Assembly: GCF_041624475.1 (NCBI RefSeq)
Contig: NZ_JBFJUX010000003.1
Span: 186,001-250,000, forward strand
From: Litorivivens sp041624475
GTDB taxonomy: Bacteria > Pseudomonadota > Gammaproteobacteria > Pseudomonadales > Spongiibacteraceae
Length of the DNA: 64,000 nucleotides
Direction: 5' to 3'
Positions 1-8,354 of the stretch are shown here, piece by piece. The translations under genes were made by a program, and so were the position numbers. Below the pieces are notes generated by a model, which worked only from the letters and a program-made list of their open reading frames with translations, searched no databases and was not told the DNA's origin. How positions within the stretch are numbered: position 1 is the stretch's first letter; each line of letters begins with the position of its first letter.

Positions 1-210
1 CCAAGCAAAAACGCGACGCGCCGGTTCTGGGAAATCCTCACCCAGGCAGACTTCGTAACCACCGTGCGAACCACGCGGGGTGATGATATTGATGCCGCCT
101 GCGGGCAGTTGGCGGGTTTGGTGGTGGATCGCACCCGGCGTGCGGCCCGTCACCTGTCGCGTCGTGAAAATTCTGAAGCACAAATAATAAACGTGGTGAA
201 TAAACTATGA
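1..210 (+). CDS. rlmN: 23S rRNA/tRNA adenine-C2 methyltransferase RlmN, C-terminal end (5' truncated by window)
   Basis: Reading frame 1 is open from the first base and ends in TGA at 208-210, giving the last 69 residues of the protein. The segment TTVRTTRGDDIDAACGQLAG is the typical end of RlmN, a radical-SAM enzyme that methylates C2 of adenine in 23S rRNA and some tRNAs. The Cys in AACGQL (residue 34 of the visible part) matches the conserved cysteine that is methylated during catalysis in the E. coli enzyme. The radical-SAM core lies outside the window. The stop overlaps the next start as ATGA, so it is probably cotranscribed with pilW, an arrangement common in gammaproteobacteria. Confidence 0.9.
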   Translation, partial: PSKNATRRFWEILTQADFVTTVRTTRGDDIDAACGQLAGLVVDRTRRAARHLSRRENSEAQIINVVNKL

Positions 211-986
211 TGACGTGCTTGCGAGCATTTGGCCTGTTGGTTTGCGTGTTCATGCTGACTGCCTGCGTGACCACCACCGAGTCGCCCTACAGCGAAAAGA
301 AAGACGAACAACGCGCGCTGGAATTGTCGGCCCAGTTGGCCCGTACCTATATCAGCCGCGGTGAATGGGAGTCGGCCAAGCGCCACCTGCGCTACGCCAT
401 CGAAACCGACCCTAAAAATGTTGAGGCCCATGAGGGGCTAGCCCTGGTGTTCCAGAACACGGGTGAACTCGAACTGGCAGAAGAACATTATCGCAAAGCG
501 CTGCGTTATGGCCCAAAGAATACTCGAGTTCGCAACAATTACGCGGCCTTTCTGTTCAGCATGGATCGTCAGAAAGAGGCGGCAAGCGAATTTGAACGGG
601 TTGTTGAAGATGTACTTTACGAAGGGCGCCTGAACGCCTTTCTCAATCTGGCTCTGAGTTATGAAAAGCTGGGGCGGATCGAAGACGCGAGCAGGACGTT
701 TCGTCGTGCGTACTTGATGGACAACAAGTCGACGCCGGCATTGTTGGGGCTGGCGCGCACGCAATACGCGCTTGGCGATTACCCCAAGGCGCAGGTTTAC
801 TATGACGAGTTCCAGAAGCACGTAAAAAAACAAAGCGCAGCAAGTCTTTTACTGGGTATTAAACTGGCTGATCAATTCGGCGATAAAAATACCCATGCCA
901 GCTATGCTCTGGCCCTGAAAAACCTGTACCCGAAGTCACGCGAATATCTTGAATATCGCGCCTACCTGGAACAGACACGGCCTTAG
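207..986 (+). CDS. pilW: Type IV pilus biogenesis/stability lipoprotein PilW (PilF)
   Basis: This 259-residue protein starts with a lipoprotein signal peptide whose lipobox is LTAC (Cys20). The rest is tandem tetratricopeptide repeats (about residues 35-230), for example AHEGLALVFQNTGELELAEE. PilW/PilF is the outer-membrane pilotin needed for assembly of the PilQ secretin of type IV pili. Length, lipobox and position between rlmN and a rodZ-type gene all fit. The ATG at 207 overlaps the rlmN stop. No other pilus genes lie in the window. Confidence 0.9.
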   Translation: MMTCLRAFGLLVCVFMLTACVTTTESPYSEKKDEQRALELSAQLARTYISRGEWESAKRHLRYAIETDPKNVEAHEGLALVFQNTGELELAEEHYRKALRYGPKNTRVRNNYAAFLFSMDRQKEAASEFERVVEDVLYEGRLNAFLNLALSYEKLGRIEDASRTFRRAYLMDNKSTPALLGLARTQYALGDYPKAQVYYDEFQKHVKKQSAASLLLGIKLADQFGDKNTHASYALALKNLYPKSREYLEYRAYLEQTRP

Positions 987-995
987 GAGAAAATA

Positions 996-1418
996 GTGAG
1001 CGAGCAAGACCCCGGTTTGAGTTTGCGAGAGGCCCGTGAAGCGGCGGGCTTGAGTCAGAAAGACGTGGCTGACAGCCTGAATCTGCTGGTGAGCAATGTC
1101 GAAGCCATTGAAGCCAATAATTTCCGCCACCTGAATGCGGATATTTTTGTGCGCGGTTATATTCGGAGTTACGCGCGCTTTCTGAATCTTGAACCACAGC
1201 CATTGCTGGACGCGGCAGAGCGACAGTTGCGGGATAAAAGCCCGTCTACCGACAGTGAAGTCCAGCCCAAGACAGTGTCGCCGATCAAGCCGCAGCACAA
1301 GATTCTCGCGGCTCTGGTGATTGCCGGCGTGCTTTGGGCAATAGCGGTTGTTGTGATGGCCCCGGATGCAGAAGCAGATGCGGGACAAGCGGCAATCACT
1401 GAGGCGCACGAGGCCTGA
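996..1418 (+). CDS. Short RodZ-like protein: cytoplasmic HTH domain plus one transmembrane helix
   Basis: The 140-residue product opens with a Cro/CI-type helix-turn-helix (about residues 8-75; REAREAAGLSQKDVADSLN and FVRGYIRSYARFL are typical of RodZ), then a linker and one membrane helix (about 103-121). Only about 19 residues follow the helix. Full RodZ, a cell-shape protein that links MreB to the membrane, has a further periplasmic domain and is usually over 300 residues. The HTH part is intact and ispG begins two bases after the stop, so this looks like a genuine short form rather than a frameshift. The start is GTG at 996, with AGGAGA just upstream. Confidence 0.8.
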   Translation: MSEQDPGLSLREAREAAGLSQKDVADSLNLLVSNVEAIEANNFRHLNADIFVRGYIRSYARFLNLEPQPLLDAAERQLRDKSPSTDSEVQPKTVSPIKPQHKILAALVIAGVLWAIAVVVMAPDAEADAGQAAITEAHEA

Positions 1419-1420
1419 AT

Positions 1421-2536
1421 ATGATGCACGAATCTCCTATAGTACGACGCAAATCCCGGCAGATCATGGTGGGGAATGTTCCGGTGGGTGGCGATGCGCC
1501 AATATCGGTGCAGAGCATGACCAATACCGACACCTGCGATGTGGCCGCAACCGTTGCTCAAATAAAACAGCTGGAAGCGGTTTGTGCGGATATCGTCAGA
1601 GTGTCTGTACCCTCAATGGAGGCGGCCGAGGCTTTTCGTGAAATTCGCAAGCAGGTTGAGGTGCCGCTGGTAGCGGACATTCATTTTGACTACAAGATCG
1701 CACTAAAAGTGGCGCAATACGGTGTGGATTGTCTGCGGATTAACCCCGGCAATATCGGCCGCGAAGACCGAGTTCGGGCGGTTATTGATGCAGCTCGCGA
1801 CAACAATATCCCTATTCGAATTGGTGTGAATGCCGGCTCACTCGAAAAAGATCTGCAGCGCAAATATGGCGAGCCAACCGCCGATGCACTGGTTGAGTCC
1901 GCTATGCGGCATGTGGATATCCTCGATAGATTCGATTTTCAGGATTTTAAAGTAAGTGTAAAAGCCTCCGATGTGTTTTTGGCGGTTGGTGCTTATCGCA
2001 AGCTGGCGACGCTGATTGAGCAACCCTTGCATTTGGGAATCACGGAAGCAGGGGCGCTGCGCGGTGGCACCGTAAAGAGTTCGGTAGGTTTGGGGATGCT
2101 ATTGATGGACGGCATCGGCGATACCATTCGCGTCTCGCTCGCCGCCGACCCGGTTGAGGAAATCAAAGTCGGCTACGAGATTTTGAAAAGTCTCAAGCTG
2201 CGCTCCAAGGGCATTAATTTTATTGCCTGTCCGAGCTGTTCGCGTCAGAACTTTGATGTGATCGGCACCATGAATGAGCTGGAAGCCCGGCTGGAAGATG
2301 TGACCACACCGGTTAATGTGGCGGTGATTGGCTGCTTTGTGAACGGCCCCGGCGAGTCCAAGGAAGTGGAGATCGGTGTGACCGGTGCCAGCCCCAGTAA
2401 TATGATTTATATCGATGGCAAGACAGACCACAAAGTGCAAAGTGGTGAGCTAATCGATCATCTCGAAAGCCTGATTCGCGAGCGGGTTGCGAAAAAACAG
2501 GCTGAAGAAAACGATATTATTGCGCGCCAGGCCTGA
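1421..2536 (+). CDS. ispG: 4-hydroxy-3-methylbut-2-en-1-yl diphosphate synthase IspG (GcpE)
   Basis: The 371-residue protein is a full-length bacterial IspG. It reductively opens methylerythritol cyclodiphosphate to HMBPP in the MEP pathway of isoprenoid synthesis. The N-terminal TIM-barrel part (for example NPGNIG and VNAGSLE) is followed by the [4Fe-4S] part with Cys270, Cys273 (CPSC) and Cys305, and the catalytic Glu in NGPGE (residue 312). There are tandem ATG codons at 1421 and 1424; either could start. It lies between the rodZ-like gene and hisS, the usual gammaproteobacterial order, and its 3' end is followed after a short gap by hisS. Confidence 0.97.
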   Translation: MMHESPIVRRKSRQIMVGNVPVGGDAPISVQSMTNTDTCDVAATVAQIKQLEAVCADIVRVSVPSMEAAEAFREIRKQVEVPLVADIHFDYKIALKVAQYGVDCLRINPGNIGREDRVRAVIDAARDNNIPIRIGVNAGSLEKDLQRKYGEPTADALVESAMRHVDILDRFDFQDFKVSVKASDVFLAVGAYRKLATLIEQPLHLGITEAGALRGGTVKSSVGLGMLLMDGIGDTIRVSLAADPVEEIKVGYEILKSLKLRSKGINFIACPSCSRQNFDVIGTMNELEARLEDVTTPVNVAVIGCFVNGPGESKEVEIGVTGASPSNMIYIDGKTDHKVQSGELIDHLESLIRERVAKKQAEENDIIARQA

Positions 2537-2564
2537 GCGCCGGCGCAGACAAGGATTCAGCACG

Positions 2565-3836
2565 TTGGCAAAAATTCAATCCATTCGCGGCATGAACGAT
2601 CTTCTGCCGGATGATTCTCCCCTCTGGCAATATCTGGAAGGCAAACTTCAGAATCTGCTTGCACGCTACGGTTACAACGAAATCCGCTTTCCGATTCTGG
2701 AGCAGACCGAACTGTTCAAACGCTCTATCGGTGAAGTTACCGATATTGTCGAGAAAGAGATGTACACCTTCGAAGACCGCAATGGCGACAGCCTGACTTT
2801 GCGACCCGAAGGTACGGCGTCCTGCGTGCGCGCCTGTGAACAACACGGTCTGCTTTACAATCAGGTTCAGCGTCTGTGGTACACCGGGCCCATGTTCCGC
2901 CACGAGCGCCCTCAGAAAGGGCGTTTGCGCCAGTTTCATCAGGTGGGTGTTGAAGCCTTTGGCATGGTCGGCCCCGATATTGATGTCGAGCTGATTGCCC
3001 TGAGTGCGCGCTTCTGGAAAGAGCTTGGTATAACAGAAGGTCTGACGTTGGAGCTCAATACCCTGGGTAGCAGCGCAAGTCGCAAATCATTCCGGGAAGC
3101 GCTGGTGACCTACCTTTCGCCCCTGAAAGATCAGCTGGACGAAGACAGTCAGCGCCGATTGGCCACCAACCCACTGCGCATCCTCGACAGTAAAAATGAG
3201 CAGACCCAGGCTTTGCTAGCTGACGCTCCGGTGTTTGATGATTTCCTCGATGACGACTCGCGCGTCCATTTTGCCGGTTTGTGTGAGCGTCTGGATGCGC
3301 TGGGAATTGCCTATGTGCGCAATCCGAAGCTGGTTCGAGGCCTCGACTATTACGGCCTGACCGTGTTCGAGTGGACCACCAATCTGCTTGGTGCCCAGGG
3401 CACAGTCTGTGCCGGCGGTCGCTATGACGGTTTGGTTGAGCAGCTCGGAGGCAAAGCCACGCCGGCGGTGGGATTTGCCATGGGACTGGAGCGATTGTGC
3501 CTGCTGCTTGAGGCGACTGGAAATTTGCCGGAGAAAACAGCCCAGGCTGATGTCTATCTGGTAAGCTCTGGCAGCCGGGCTGAGGTCGAGGCGCTGAAGC
3601 TGGCGGAGAGCCTGCGCGAGAGCCTTTCTCTGCGGGTGCTGACCCATTGCGGCGGTGGCAGTTTCAAGAGCCAGTTCAAGAAGGCTGATCGCTCCGGTGC
3701 GCGCGTCGCGCTGGTTATTGGCGAGAGTGAAGCCGAGCAGGGAGTGGTGCAGGTCAAGTGGTTGCGTGAAGAGCGTGAGCAGCAGCAACTTGCCATGGCC
3801 GATGTGGTGAGCGAACTGGCCGCTCAGCTCGATTAA
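2565..3836 (+). CDS. hisS: Histidyl-tRNA synthetase
   Basis: The 423-residue class II synthetase attaches histidine to tRNA-His. It shows motif 2 (LRPEGTASCVRA), the histidine-binding signatures GLDYYGLTVFEW and GGRYDGL, and a C-terminal anticodon-binding domain. The frame is open upstream to 2487, but HisS proteins begin with a sequence like MAKIQSIRGMNDLLP, which here starts at a TTG (2565-2567) with AAGGA at 2551-2555 as ribosome-binding site. I therefore place the start at TTG 2565. It sits in the ispG-hisS-yfgM-bamB-der cluster. Confidence 0.95.
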   Translation: MAKIQSIRGMNDLLPDDSPLWQYLEGKLQNLLARYGYNEIRFPILEQTELFKRSIGEVTDIVEKEMYTFEDRNGDSLTLRPEGTASCVRACEQHGLLYNQVQRLWYTGPMFRHERPQKGRLRQFHQVGVEAFGMVGPDIDVELIALSARFWKELGITEGLTLELNTLGSSASRKSFREALVTYLSPLKDQLDEDSQRRLATNPLRILDSKNEQTQALLADAPVFDDFLDDDSRVHFAGLCERLDALGIAYVRNPKLVRGLDYYGLTVFEWTTNLLGAQGTVCAGGRYDGLVEQLGGKATPAVGFAMGLERLCLLLEATGNLPEKTAQADVYLVSSGSRAEVEALKLAESLRESLSLRVLTHCGGGSFKSQFKKADRSGARVALVIGESEAEQGVVQVKWLREEREQQQLAMADVVSELAAQLD

Positions 3837-3877
3837 ACAAGTTAAATTAAAACAAGAGAATTGGTAGAGGTATAAGC

Positions 3878-4552
3878 GTGGAATCCTATCGCACGGATGA
3901 AGAACAGGTCGAGGCCCTCAAGTCTTGGTGGGCAGAAAATGGCAAGTCTATCGCGCTGGGAGTTGTGGTTGCGATCGCAGCTGTGTTCGGTTGGCAGGGC
4001 TGGCAGAAGCAGCAGGAAACGCGTCTGGCTGAAGCTTCAGCCAACTATCAGAACCTGTTGGAGGCGGATTCTGCCGCTGAAAGCGACGGCACGAAAGTGA
4101 CCACGGCTCGGCATTTGGCCGAGACCCTGAAAGCCGATTACCCGGGCACCACCTACGCCATCTTCGGTGCCATGTACAAGGCCAAGTACGCCGCTCAGAG
4201 CAGTCAATGGGATGAGGCGGAAACGGAACTGCGCTGGGTGCTGGAACAAAAGCCCAGTGAGCCAATGCTGCTGCAGGCCAAGGTGCGCCTGGCCCACGTT
4301 CTGCTTGCCCAGAAACGCTACGAAGATGCGCAACAGGTATTGGCCGGTTCCGAACTTGGCAGCTATGCCGCTCTGATTGCGGAAACCCGTGGCGATATTC
4401 TGCTGGCACAAGGCGACAAAAGCGGTGCACTGGCGGCCTACGAACAGGCCAAGGCAGAGCTGGCGTCACTGGATAATGCCTCGCCGAACCCCCTGCTGGA
4501 CATGAAAATCAACGACCTGCAGCAAGTGCAGGACGGAGCCGCTGAGGAATGA
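3878..4552 (+). CDS. yfgM: YfgM family ancillary Sec translocon protein (TPR, single membrane anchor)
   Basis: The 224-residue protein begins with YRTDEEQVEALKSWWAENGK, the hallmark N-terminus of the YfgM/UPF0070 family. A membrane helix (about residues 25-42) and a periplasmic TPR-like domain follow. In E. coli YfgM binds the SecYEG-PpiD complex and helps hand proteins to periplasmic chaperones. The start is GTG at 3878. The last codons overlap bamB (ATGATGA), and the neighbours hisS and bamB are the usual ones. Confidence 0.9.
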   Translation: MESYRTDEEQVEALKSWWAENGKSIALGVVVAIAAVFGWQGWQKQQETRLAEASANYQNLLEADSAAESDGTKVTTARHLAETLKADYPGTTYAIFGAMYKAKYAAQSSQWDEAETELRWVLEQKPSEPMLLQAKVRLAHVLLAQKRYEDAQQVLAGSELGSYAALIAETRGDILLAQGDKSGALAAYEQAKAELASLDNASPNPLLDMKINDLQQVQDGAAEE

Positions 4553-5730
4553 TGAAACTCAACCGACTACTGCTGCCGCTGGCTGCTGTATTGCTGGCCG
4601 CCTGTGCAGGTACGCCAGAAGAAAATGACCCTGCCGAGCTCACGGACTTTGTCACCGAGCGGGATCTGATTCGAATCTGGTCCGATAAGGTGGGGGATGG
4701 TCAGGGTAAGGGCCTCTACCAGCTCCGGCCGGCAGTAGAAGGCGACACGCTGTATATCGCCTCCGCTGATGGTGAAGTTCAGGCCCGCGATATCAGCAAT
4801 GGTGATATTCGCTGGAAGCAGAAACTGAAGCAGACAGTCAGCGGTGGCGTCGGTGTGGATTACGAACGCCTTTACCTCGGTACGACTGAAGGCGTCGTCA
4901 TTGCCTTTGATCTGATGGGCAAAGAATTGTGGCGGACCCAATTGAGCGGTGAGGTCCTGGCGCCGCCGGCGAGTGACGACGAGATTGTCATAGTGCAAAC
5001 CTATGACGGCCAACTGTTCGCGCTGGATGCCGTTACCGGTGAAAAACGCTGGGCCTTCTCAGCCTCAGTGCCGCGCTTGACCCTGCGTGGAACCTCGACG
5101 CCGCTGATTGATGGCCCGCTGGTCTTTGCCGGTCTGGCCAACGGTCGCGTTGTGGCGCTCGACAAGGAAACCGGCGAACTGCGTTGGGAGCAGCGTGTAT
5201 CGGTGCCCAAGGGCAGTACGGAAATCGAGCGTTTGTCAGATGTCGACGGTGAGCTGTTGCTGGATAGTGGCATTCTCTATGCAGCGGGCTACCAGGGCAA
5301 TCTGGTGGCAATAGATGTGCGCAGCGGTCGCACCCTGTGGCAGCGTGAGCTGTCCAGCTACACCGGGCCGGTGGAAGGTTACGGCAATATCTACGTGGCG
5401 GATGCCGAGGGCAGTATTCATGCCTTCGAGAAGAACGGCCAGGGCGTAATCTGGACCCAGACGGTTCTGGCGCGTCGCAAACTCTCGGCGCCAGCTATAC
5501 TCTCGGGCAGTCTGGTGGTGGGTGACTTTGAAGGCTACCTTCATTTTGTCTCCCAGGTGGATGGTCATCTGGTGTCGCGGGTTCAGCTCGACGACAGCGG
5601 CGTGCGTGCGCCAATGGTTACTGCTGACGACAAACTCTTCGTGTTCAGCAACGAAGGCCGTTTGGCCGCCTACAGTTTTGATCGTGACAGTTATCGGGTG
5701 AAACGCCGCACGTTTGGCCCGAAACGCTAG
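4549..5730 (+). CDS. bamB: Outer-membrane protein assembly factor BamB (lipoprotein, beta-propeller)
   Basis: The 393-residue lipoprotein has the lipobox LLAAC (Cys19) and a PQQ-like beta-propeller made of repeats such as GDIRWKQKL, GKELWRTQL, GEKRWAFSA, GELRWEQRV and GRTLWQREL. BamB is part of the BAM complex that inserts beta-barrel proteins into the outer membrane. There are tandem ATG codons at 4549 and 4552; the first overlaps the yfgM stop. It is translationally coupled to yfgM and followed closely by der, the conserved order. Confidence 0.95.
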   Translation: MMKLNRLLLPLAAVLLAACAGTPEENDPAELTDFVTERDLIRIWSDKVGDGQGKGLYQLRPAVEGDTLYIASADGEVQARDISNGDIRWKQKLKQTVSGGVGVDYERLYLGTTEGVVIAFDLMGKELWRTQLSGEVLAPPASDDEIVIVQTYDGQLFALDAVTGEKRWAFSASVPRLTLRGTSTPLIDGPLVFAGLANGRVVALDKETGELRWEQRVSVPKGSTEIERLSDVDGELLLDSGILYAAGYQGNLVAIDVRSGRTLWQRELSSYTGPVEGYGNIYVADAEGSIHAFEKNGQGVIWTQTVLARRKLSAPAILSGSLVVGDFEGYLHFVSQVDGHLVSRVQLDDSGVRAPMVTADDKLFVFSNEGRLAAYSFDRDSYRVKRRTFGPKR

Positions 5731-5739
5731 TAGGCAATA

Positions 5740-7164
5740 ATGAGCATGATTCCGGTGGTTGCGTTGGTGGGGCGTCCGAATGTGGGCAAGTCCACCCTGT
5801 TTAACAGATTGACCCGCAGCCGCGATGCGCTGGTGGCGGATTTTCCGGGGCTGACTCGCGACCGCAAATACGGCGAGGTCACCCACGGTCGCAACCGTTT
5901 TATTGCCATTGATACCGGCGGTATTACCGGTGACGAAGAGGGTATCGACAGTGTTATGGCCGAACAGTCGCTGGCGGCGATTGAAGAGGCCGATGCGGTG
6001 CTCTTTTTGCTGGATGCGAAAGCGGGTTTGACCCCATCTGACTATGCACTTGCGAGTAAATTTCGCAGCAGTAACAAACCTTTCTACTATGTCGTGAACA
6101 AGGTTGACGGTGTTGATCCCAACACCGCGATGGCCGAGTTTTACGAGCTTGGTGTAGAGCATTTCTATCCGATTACGGCCACTCAGGGGCGCGGTGTGCG
6201 TCAGCTGCTGGATGAATTGGTCTCCACCTTCCCGCCCGTAGAAGAGGAAGTGCCGGAAGAGGACAAATTCAAGAGCACTCGAATCGCGATTATTGGTCGC
6301 CCCAACGTCGGCAAGTCGACTCTGGTTAATCGCCTGCTCGGTGAAGAGCGTGTGGTGGTTTTTGACCAGCCGGGCACCACGCGCGACAGTATCTACATCG
6401 ATTACGAGCGCGACGGCGAACCCTATACTCTGATTGATACCGCCGGTGTCCGACGCCGCAAGAACGTGAAGGAAGTGGTGGAGAAATTCTCCATCGTCAA
6501 AACCCTCAAGGCCATTGATGACGCCAATGTCACCATTCTGGTGATGGACGCCCGAGAGGGCGTAGTCGATCAGGATCTGCACCTGCTGGGGCAGGTGGTT
6601 GAGTCCGGCCGCGCGCTGGTGCTGGCAGTAAACAAGTGGGACGGGCTTGATCCCGACCATAAAGAGCGGGTCAAGTTTGAGCTGGAGCGACGACTGCAGT
6701 TTATCGACTACGCAGAAGTGCATTTTATCTCCGCGCTACACGGCACCGGGGTAGGGCATCTGTACGACTCTGTGAACAAGGCCTACCACTCGGCAACAGA
6801 CAAGATGTCAACTCGCCAGCTCACGACCATTCTGGAGGGCGCGGTGTTTGACCATCCGCCACCGATGATTAACGGCCGTCGTATAAAATTGCGTTACGCC
6901 CACGCCGGTGGTCAGAATCCGCCCATCGTGGTTATTCACGGCAATCAGACCGACAAAGTGCCGGCAAGCTATCAGCGCTATCTGGAAAAGACCTTCCGCA
7001 AACATCTGGATATGGTCGGAACCCCTATTCGTATCGAATTCCGCACCAGCGACAACCCCTACGAGGGCAAGAAAAACAAGCTCACATCGAGGCAGGTCAA
7101 TCGCAAGAAGCGTTTGATGAAGTTTGTGAAAAAGCGGGATGCAAAAAAGAAGCGGGGCAAGTAG
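5740..7164 (+). CDS. der: Ribosome biogenesis GTPase Der (EngA)
   Basis: The 474-residue protein has two tandem G domains, each with the P-loop GRPNVGKS (residues 11-18 and again near 185) and NKVD/NKWD motifs. A KH-like C-terminal domain and a very basic tail (KKRDAKKKRGK) follow. Der is an essential GTPase acting in 50S subunit assembly. The ATG at 5740 lies ten bases after the bamB stop. A long antisense frame over this gene (5236-6723) is a shadow. Confidence 0.97.
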   Translation: MSMIPVVALVGRPNVGKSTLFNRLTRSRDALVADFPGLTRDRKYGEVTHGRNRFIAIDTGGITGDEEGIDSVMAEQSLAAIEEADAVLFLLDAKAGLTPSDYALASKFRSSNKPFYYVVNKVDGVDPNTAMAEFYELGVEHFYPITATQGRGVRQLLDELVSTFPPVEEEVPEEDKFKSTRIAIIGRPNVGKSTLVNRLLGEERVVVFDQPGTTRDSIYIDYERDGEPYTLIDTAGVRRRKNVKEVVEKFSIVKTLKAIDDANVTILVMDAREGVVDQDLHLLGQVVESGRALVLAVNKWDGLDPDHKERVKFELERRLQFIDYAEVHFISALHGTGVGHLYDSVNKAYHSATDKMSTRQLTTILEGAVFDHPPPMINGRRIKLRYAHAGGQNPPIVVIHGNQTDKVPASYQRYLEKTFRKHLDMVGTPIRIEFRTSDNPYEGKKNKLTSRQVNRKKRLMKFVKKRDAKKKRGK

Positions 7165-7204
7165 TCTGGTTTGCAAGGCATTAAACCAGACAGTGTGACG
7201 CGTT

Positions 7205-7597
7205 ATGTCAAAACCCGATCTGGACAGTCCTGACCGCATCCGCCAGTTTGTCGAAGCCTTTTACGACAAGCTGTTGGTCGACGAACGCCTGGCGCCGATC
7301 TTCCTGGATGTGGCGAATGTCGATATCCGAGAGCACTTCCCACGCATTCAGGCTTACTGGGAAAAGCTATTGCTCGGCGAAAACAACTATAAGCGCCACA
7401 CCATGAATATTCATCGCCAGCTTCACGATAAGCGTGAACTGCGCAGTGCTGACTTTGATCAGTGGCTCGCCTATTTCGAGGAGACCGTCGACGAGCACTT
7501 TGCCGGCCAAAAGGCTGAGCGTGCCAAGCGGGTGGCGGGGCAGATTGCTTTCAACATGCACAAGGCGCTGGAGCGGGAGTCGGGAAAGAAGCTTTAG
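7205..7597 (+). CDS. Group III truncated haemoglobin
   Basis: The 130-residue protein has the size and pattern of group III truncated (2-on-2) globins: an N-terminal RQFVEAFYDKLLVDERLAPI segment, a Trp in AYWEKLL, the proximal His in MNIHRQL (His70) and the end pattern FDQWLAYFEETVDEHF. These proteins bind haem and O2 or NO; their physiological role is not settled. The gene follows der after 40 bases and may share its transcript. No terminator is obvious after it. Confidence 0.85.
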   Translation: MSKPDLDSPDRIRQFVEAFYDKLLVDERLAPIFLDVANVDIREHFPRIQAYWEKLLLGENNYKRHTMNIHRQLHDKRELRSADFDQWLAYFEETVDEHFAGQKAERAKRVAGQIAFNMHKALERESGKKL

Positions 7598-7900
7598 TTA
7601 GGCGGTCGGACGTCGGACGCAAAAGCGGGCACTGCTTCGCGGTGCGATGTTTCGTGAGCGGCAAAGCCGCGCGTCTAGCGTCAGACATCCGGCCAGAGCG
7701 CGCAGCGGCCCCCTGATCGGATTTGTCACACGAATAGGCCACATTCTGTCATTGAGTTATCCCCCTCGCTGCTCAATACTGATCCCATCGTCGGCGGCTG
7801 CCGATATTGTTAAAAAAATGTAATTTTTTCAGTGGATTAGAAGCGTCTAATGCGTTTCTGATCATTGTTATTTCTAGCCAGTAAGCAAGGAGACAGGCCT
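7598..7900. other. Intergenic region, promoter zone of the thiolase/DUF35 operon
   Basis: About 300 bases without a convincing gene. The first part is GC-rich. It holds a 7-bp direct repeat (GTCGGAC twice, near 7605-7618) and a small hairpin GCGGC-AAA-GCCGC at 7658-7670. The second half turns AT-rich (a run of A and T at about 7810-7830) and contains a perfect inverted repeat at 7836-7851. The base-composition switch and the operator-like site suggest that the promoter for the gene at 7901 lies in 7790-7890. No clean -35/-10 pair was found. Confidence 0.5.
7836..7851. promoter_or_regulatory. Operator-like inverted repeat upstream of the catabolic operon
   Basis: ATTAGA-AGCG-TCTAAT is a perfect 6-bp inverted repeat with a 4-bp spacer, 50 bases before the start codon at 7901. 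Its size and place fit a dimeric repressor such as a TetR-family protein, which often controls CoA-dependent catabolic genes. No such regulator gene is adjacent, so the link is inference. Confidence 0.35.
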
Positions 7901-8344
7901 ATGTCCGCTCAAGCGGAAGTACTGCAACAGGCGTTTACCCTCGGCTTTACCTACACCCGCACCACCGGTCCGGTGGTGGGCCGCTTTCTGACGGCCCTGC
8001 GCGATCGCAAGATCGTCGGTATCAAGGGAAGCGACGGCAAGGTGATTGTACCGCCGATGGAATACGATCCGGTCACCGCCGAGGAACTCAGTGAATTCGT
8101 GGACCTGCCAGACACTGGTGTGGTGAAAACCTGGGCCTGGGTAAAGCACCCGCGCGGCAAGCACCACCTGGACAAGCCCTTTGCCTGGGCGCAGATCCAG
8201 ATCGATGGTTCCGACATTCCGATGATTCACATGGTAGATGCCGGTGACGAATCGAAAATGAGCACCGGAATGAAAGTAAAAGTGCGCTGGGCTGACGAAA
8301 CCAAGGGTTTCATCACCGATATCGCCTGCTTTGAGCCAGCTTGA
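7901..8344 (+). CDS. DUF35 OB-fold protein without zinc-ribbon cysteines
   Basis: The 147-residue protein has the DUF35 layout: a helical N-terminus (QQAFTLGFTYTRTTGPVVGRFLTALRD split over residues 9-35), then a short ribbon-like part and an OB-fold (about 60-145). The usual CxxC...CxxC zinc ribbon is absent; GSDG stands where the first pair would be. DUF35 proteins pair with thiolase-fold enzymes, as in the ChsH2-Ltp2 aldolase of steroid side-chain breakdown, and bind acyl-CoA. The ATG at 7901 follows AAGGAGA; an upstream in-frame TTG at 7865 lacks support. It is the first gene of the 7.9-11 kb operon. Confidence 0.75.
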   Translation: MSAQAEVLQQAFTLGFTYTRTTGPVVGRFLTALRDRKIVGIKGSDGKVIVPPMEYDPVTAEELSEFVDLPDTGVVKTWAWVKHPRGKHHLDKPFAWAQIQIDGSDIPMIHMVDAGDESKMSTGMKVKVRWADETKGFITDIACFEPA

Positions 8345-8354
8345 GGAGACTGCC

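Noticed and set aside
996..1420. A frameshift that truncates rodZ
   Set aside because: There is no room for a lost domain: ispG starts 2 bases after the stop and no RodZ-like sequence is visible in other frames.
5236..6723. A 495-codon open frame on the minus strand
   Set aside because: It lies wholly over bamB and der, which are certain genes, and its translation shows no family pattern. It is an antisense shadow.
7598..7760. A small RNA or tRNA-like gene in the GC-rich intergenic part
   Set aside because: Only a small hairpin and a 7-bp direct repeat are visible; no cloverleaf, no promoter and no terminator.
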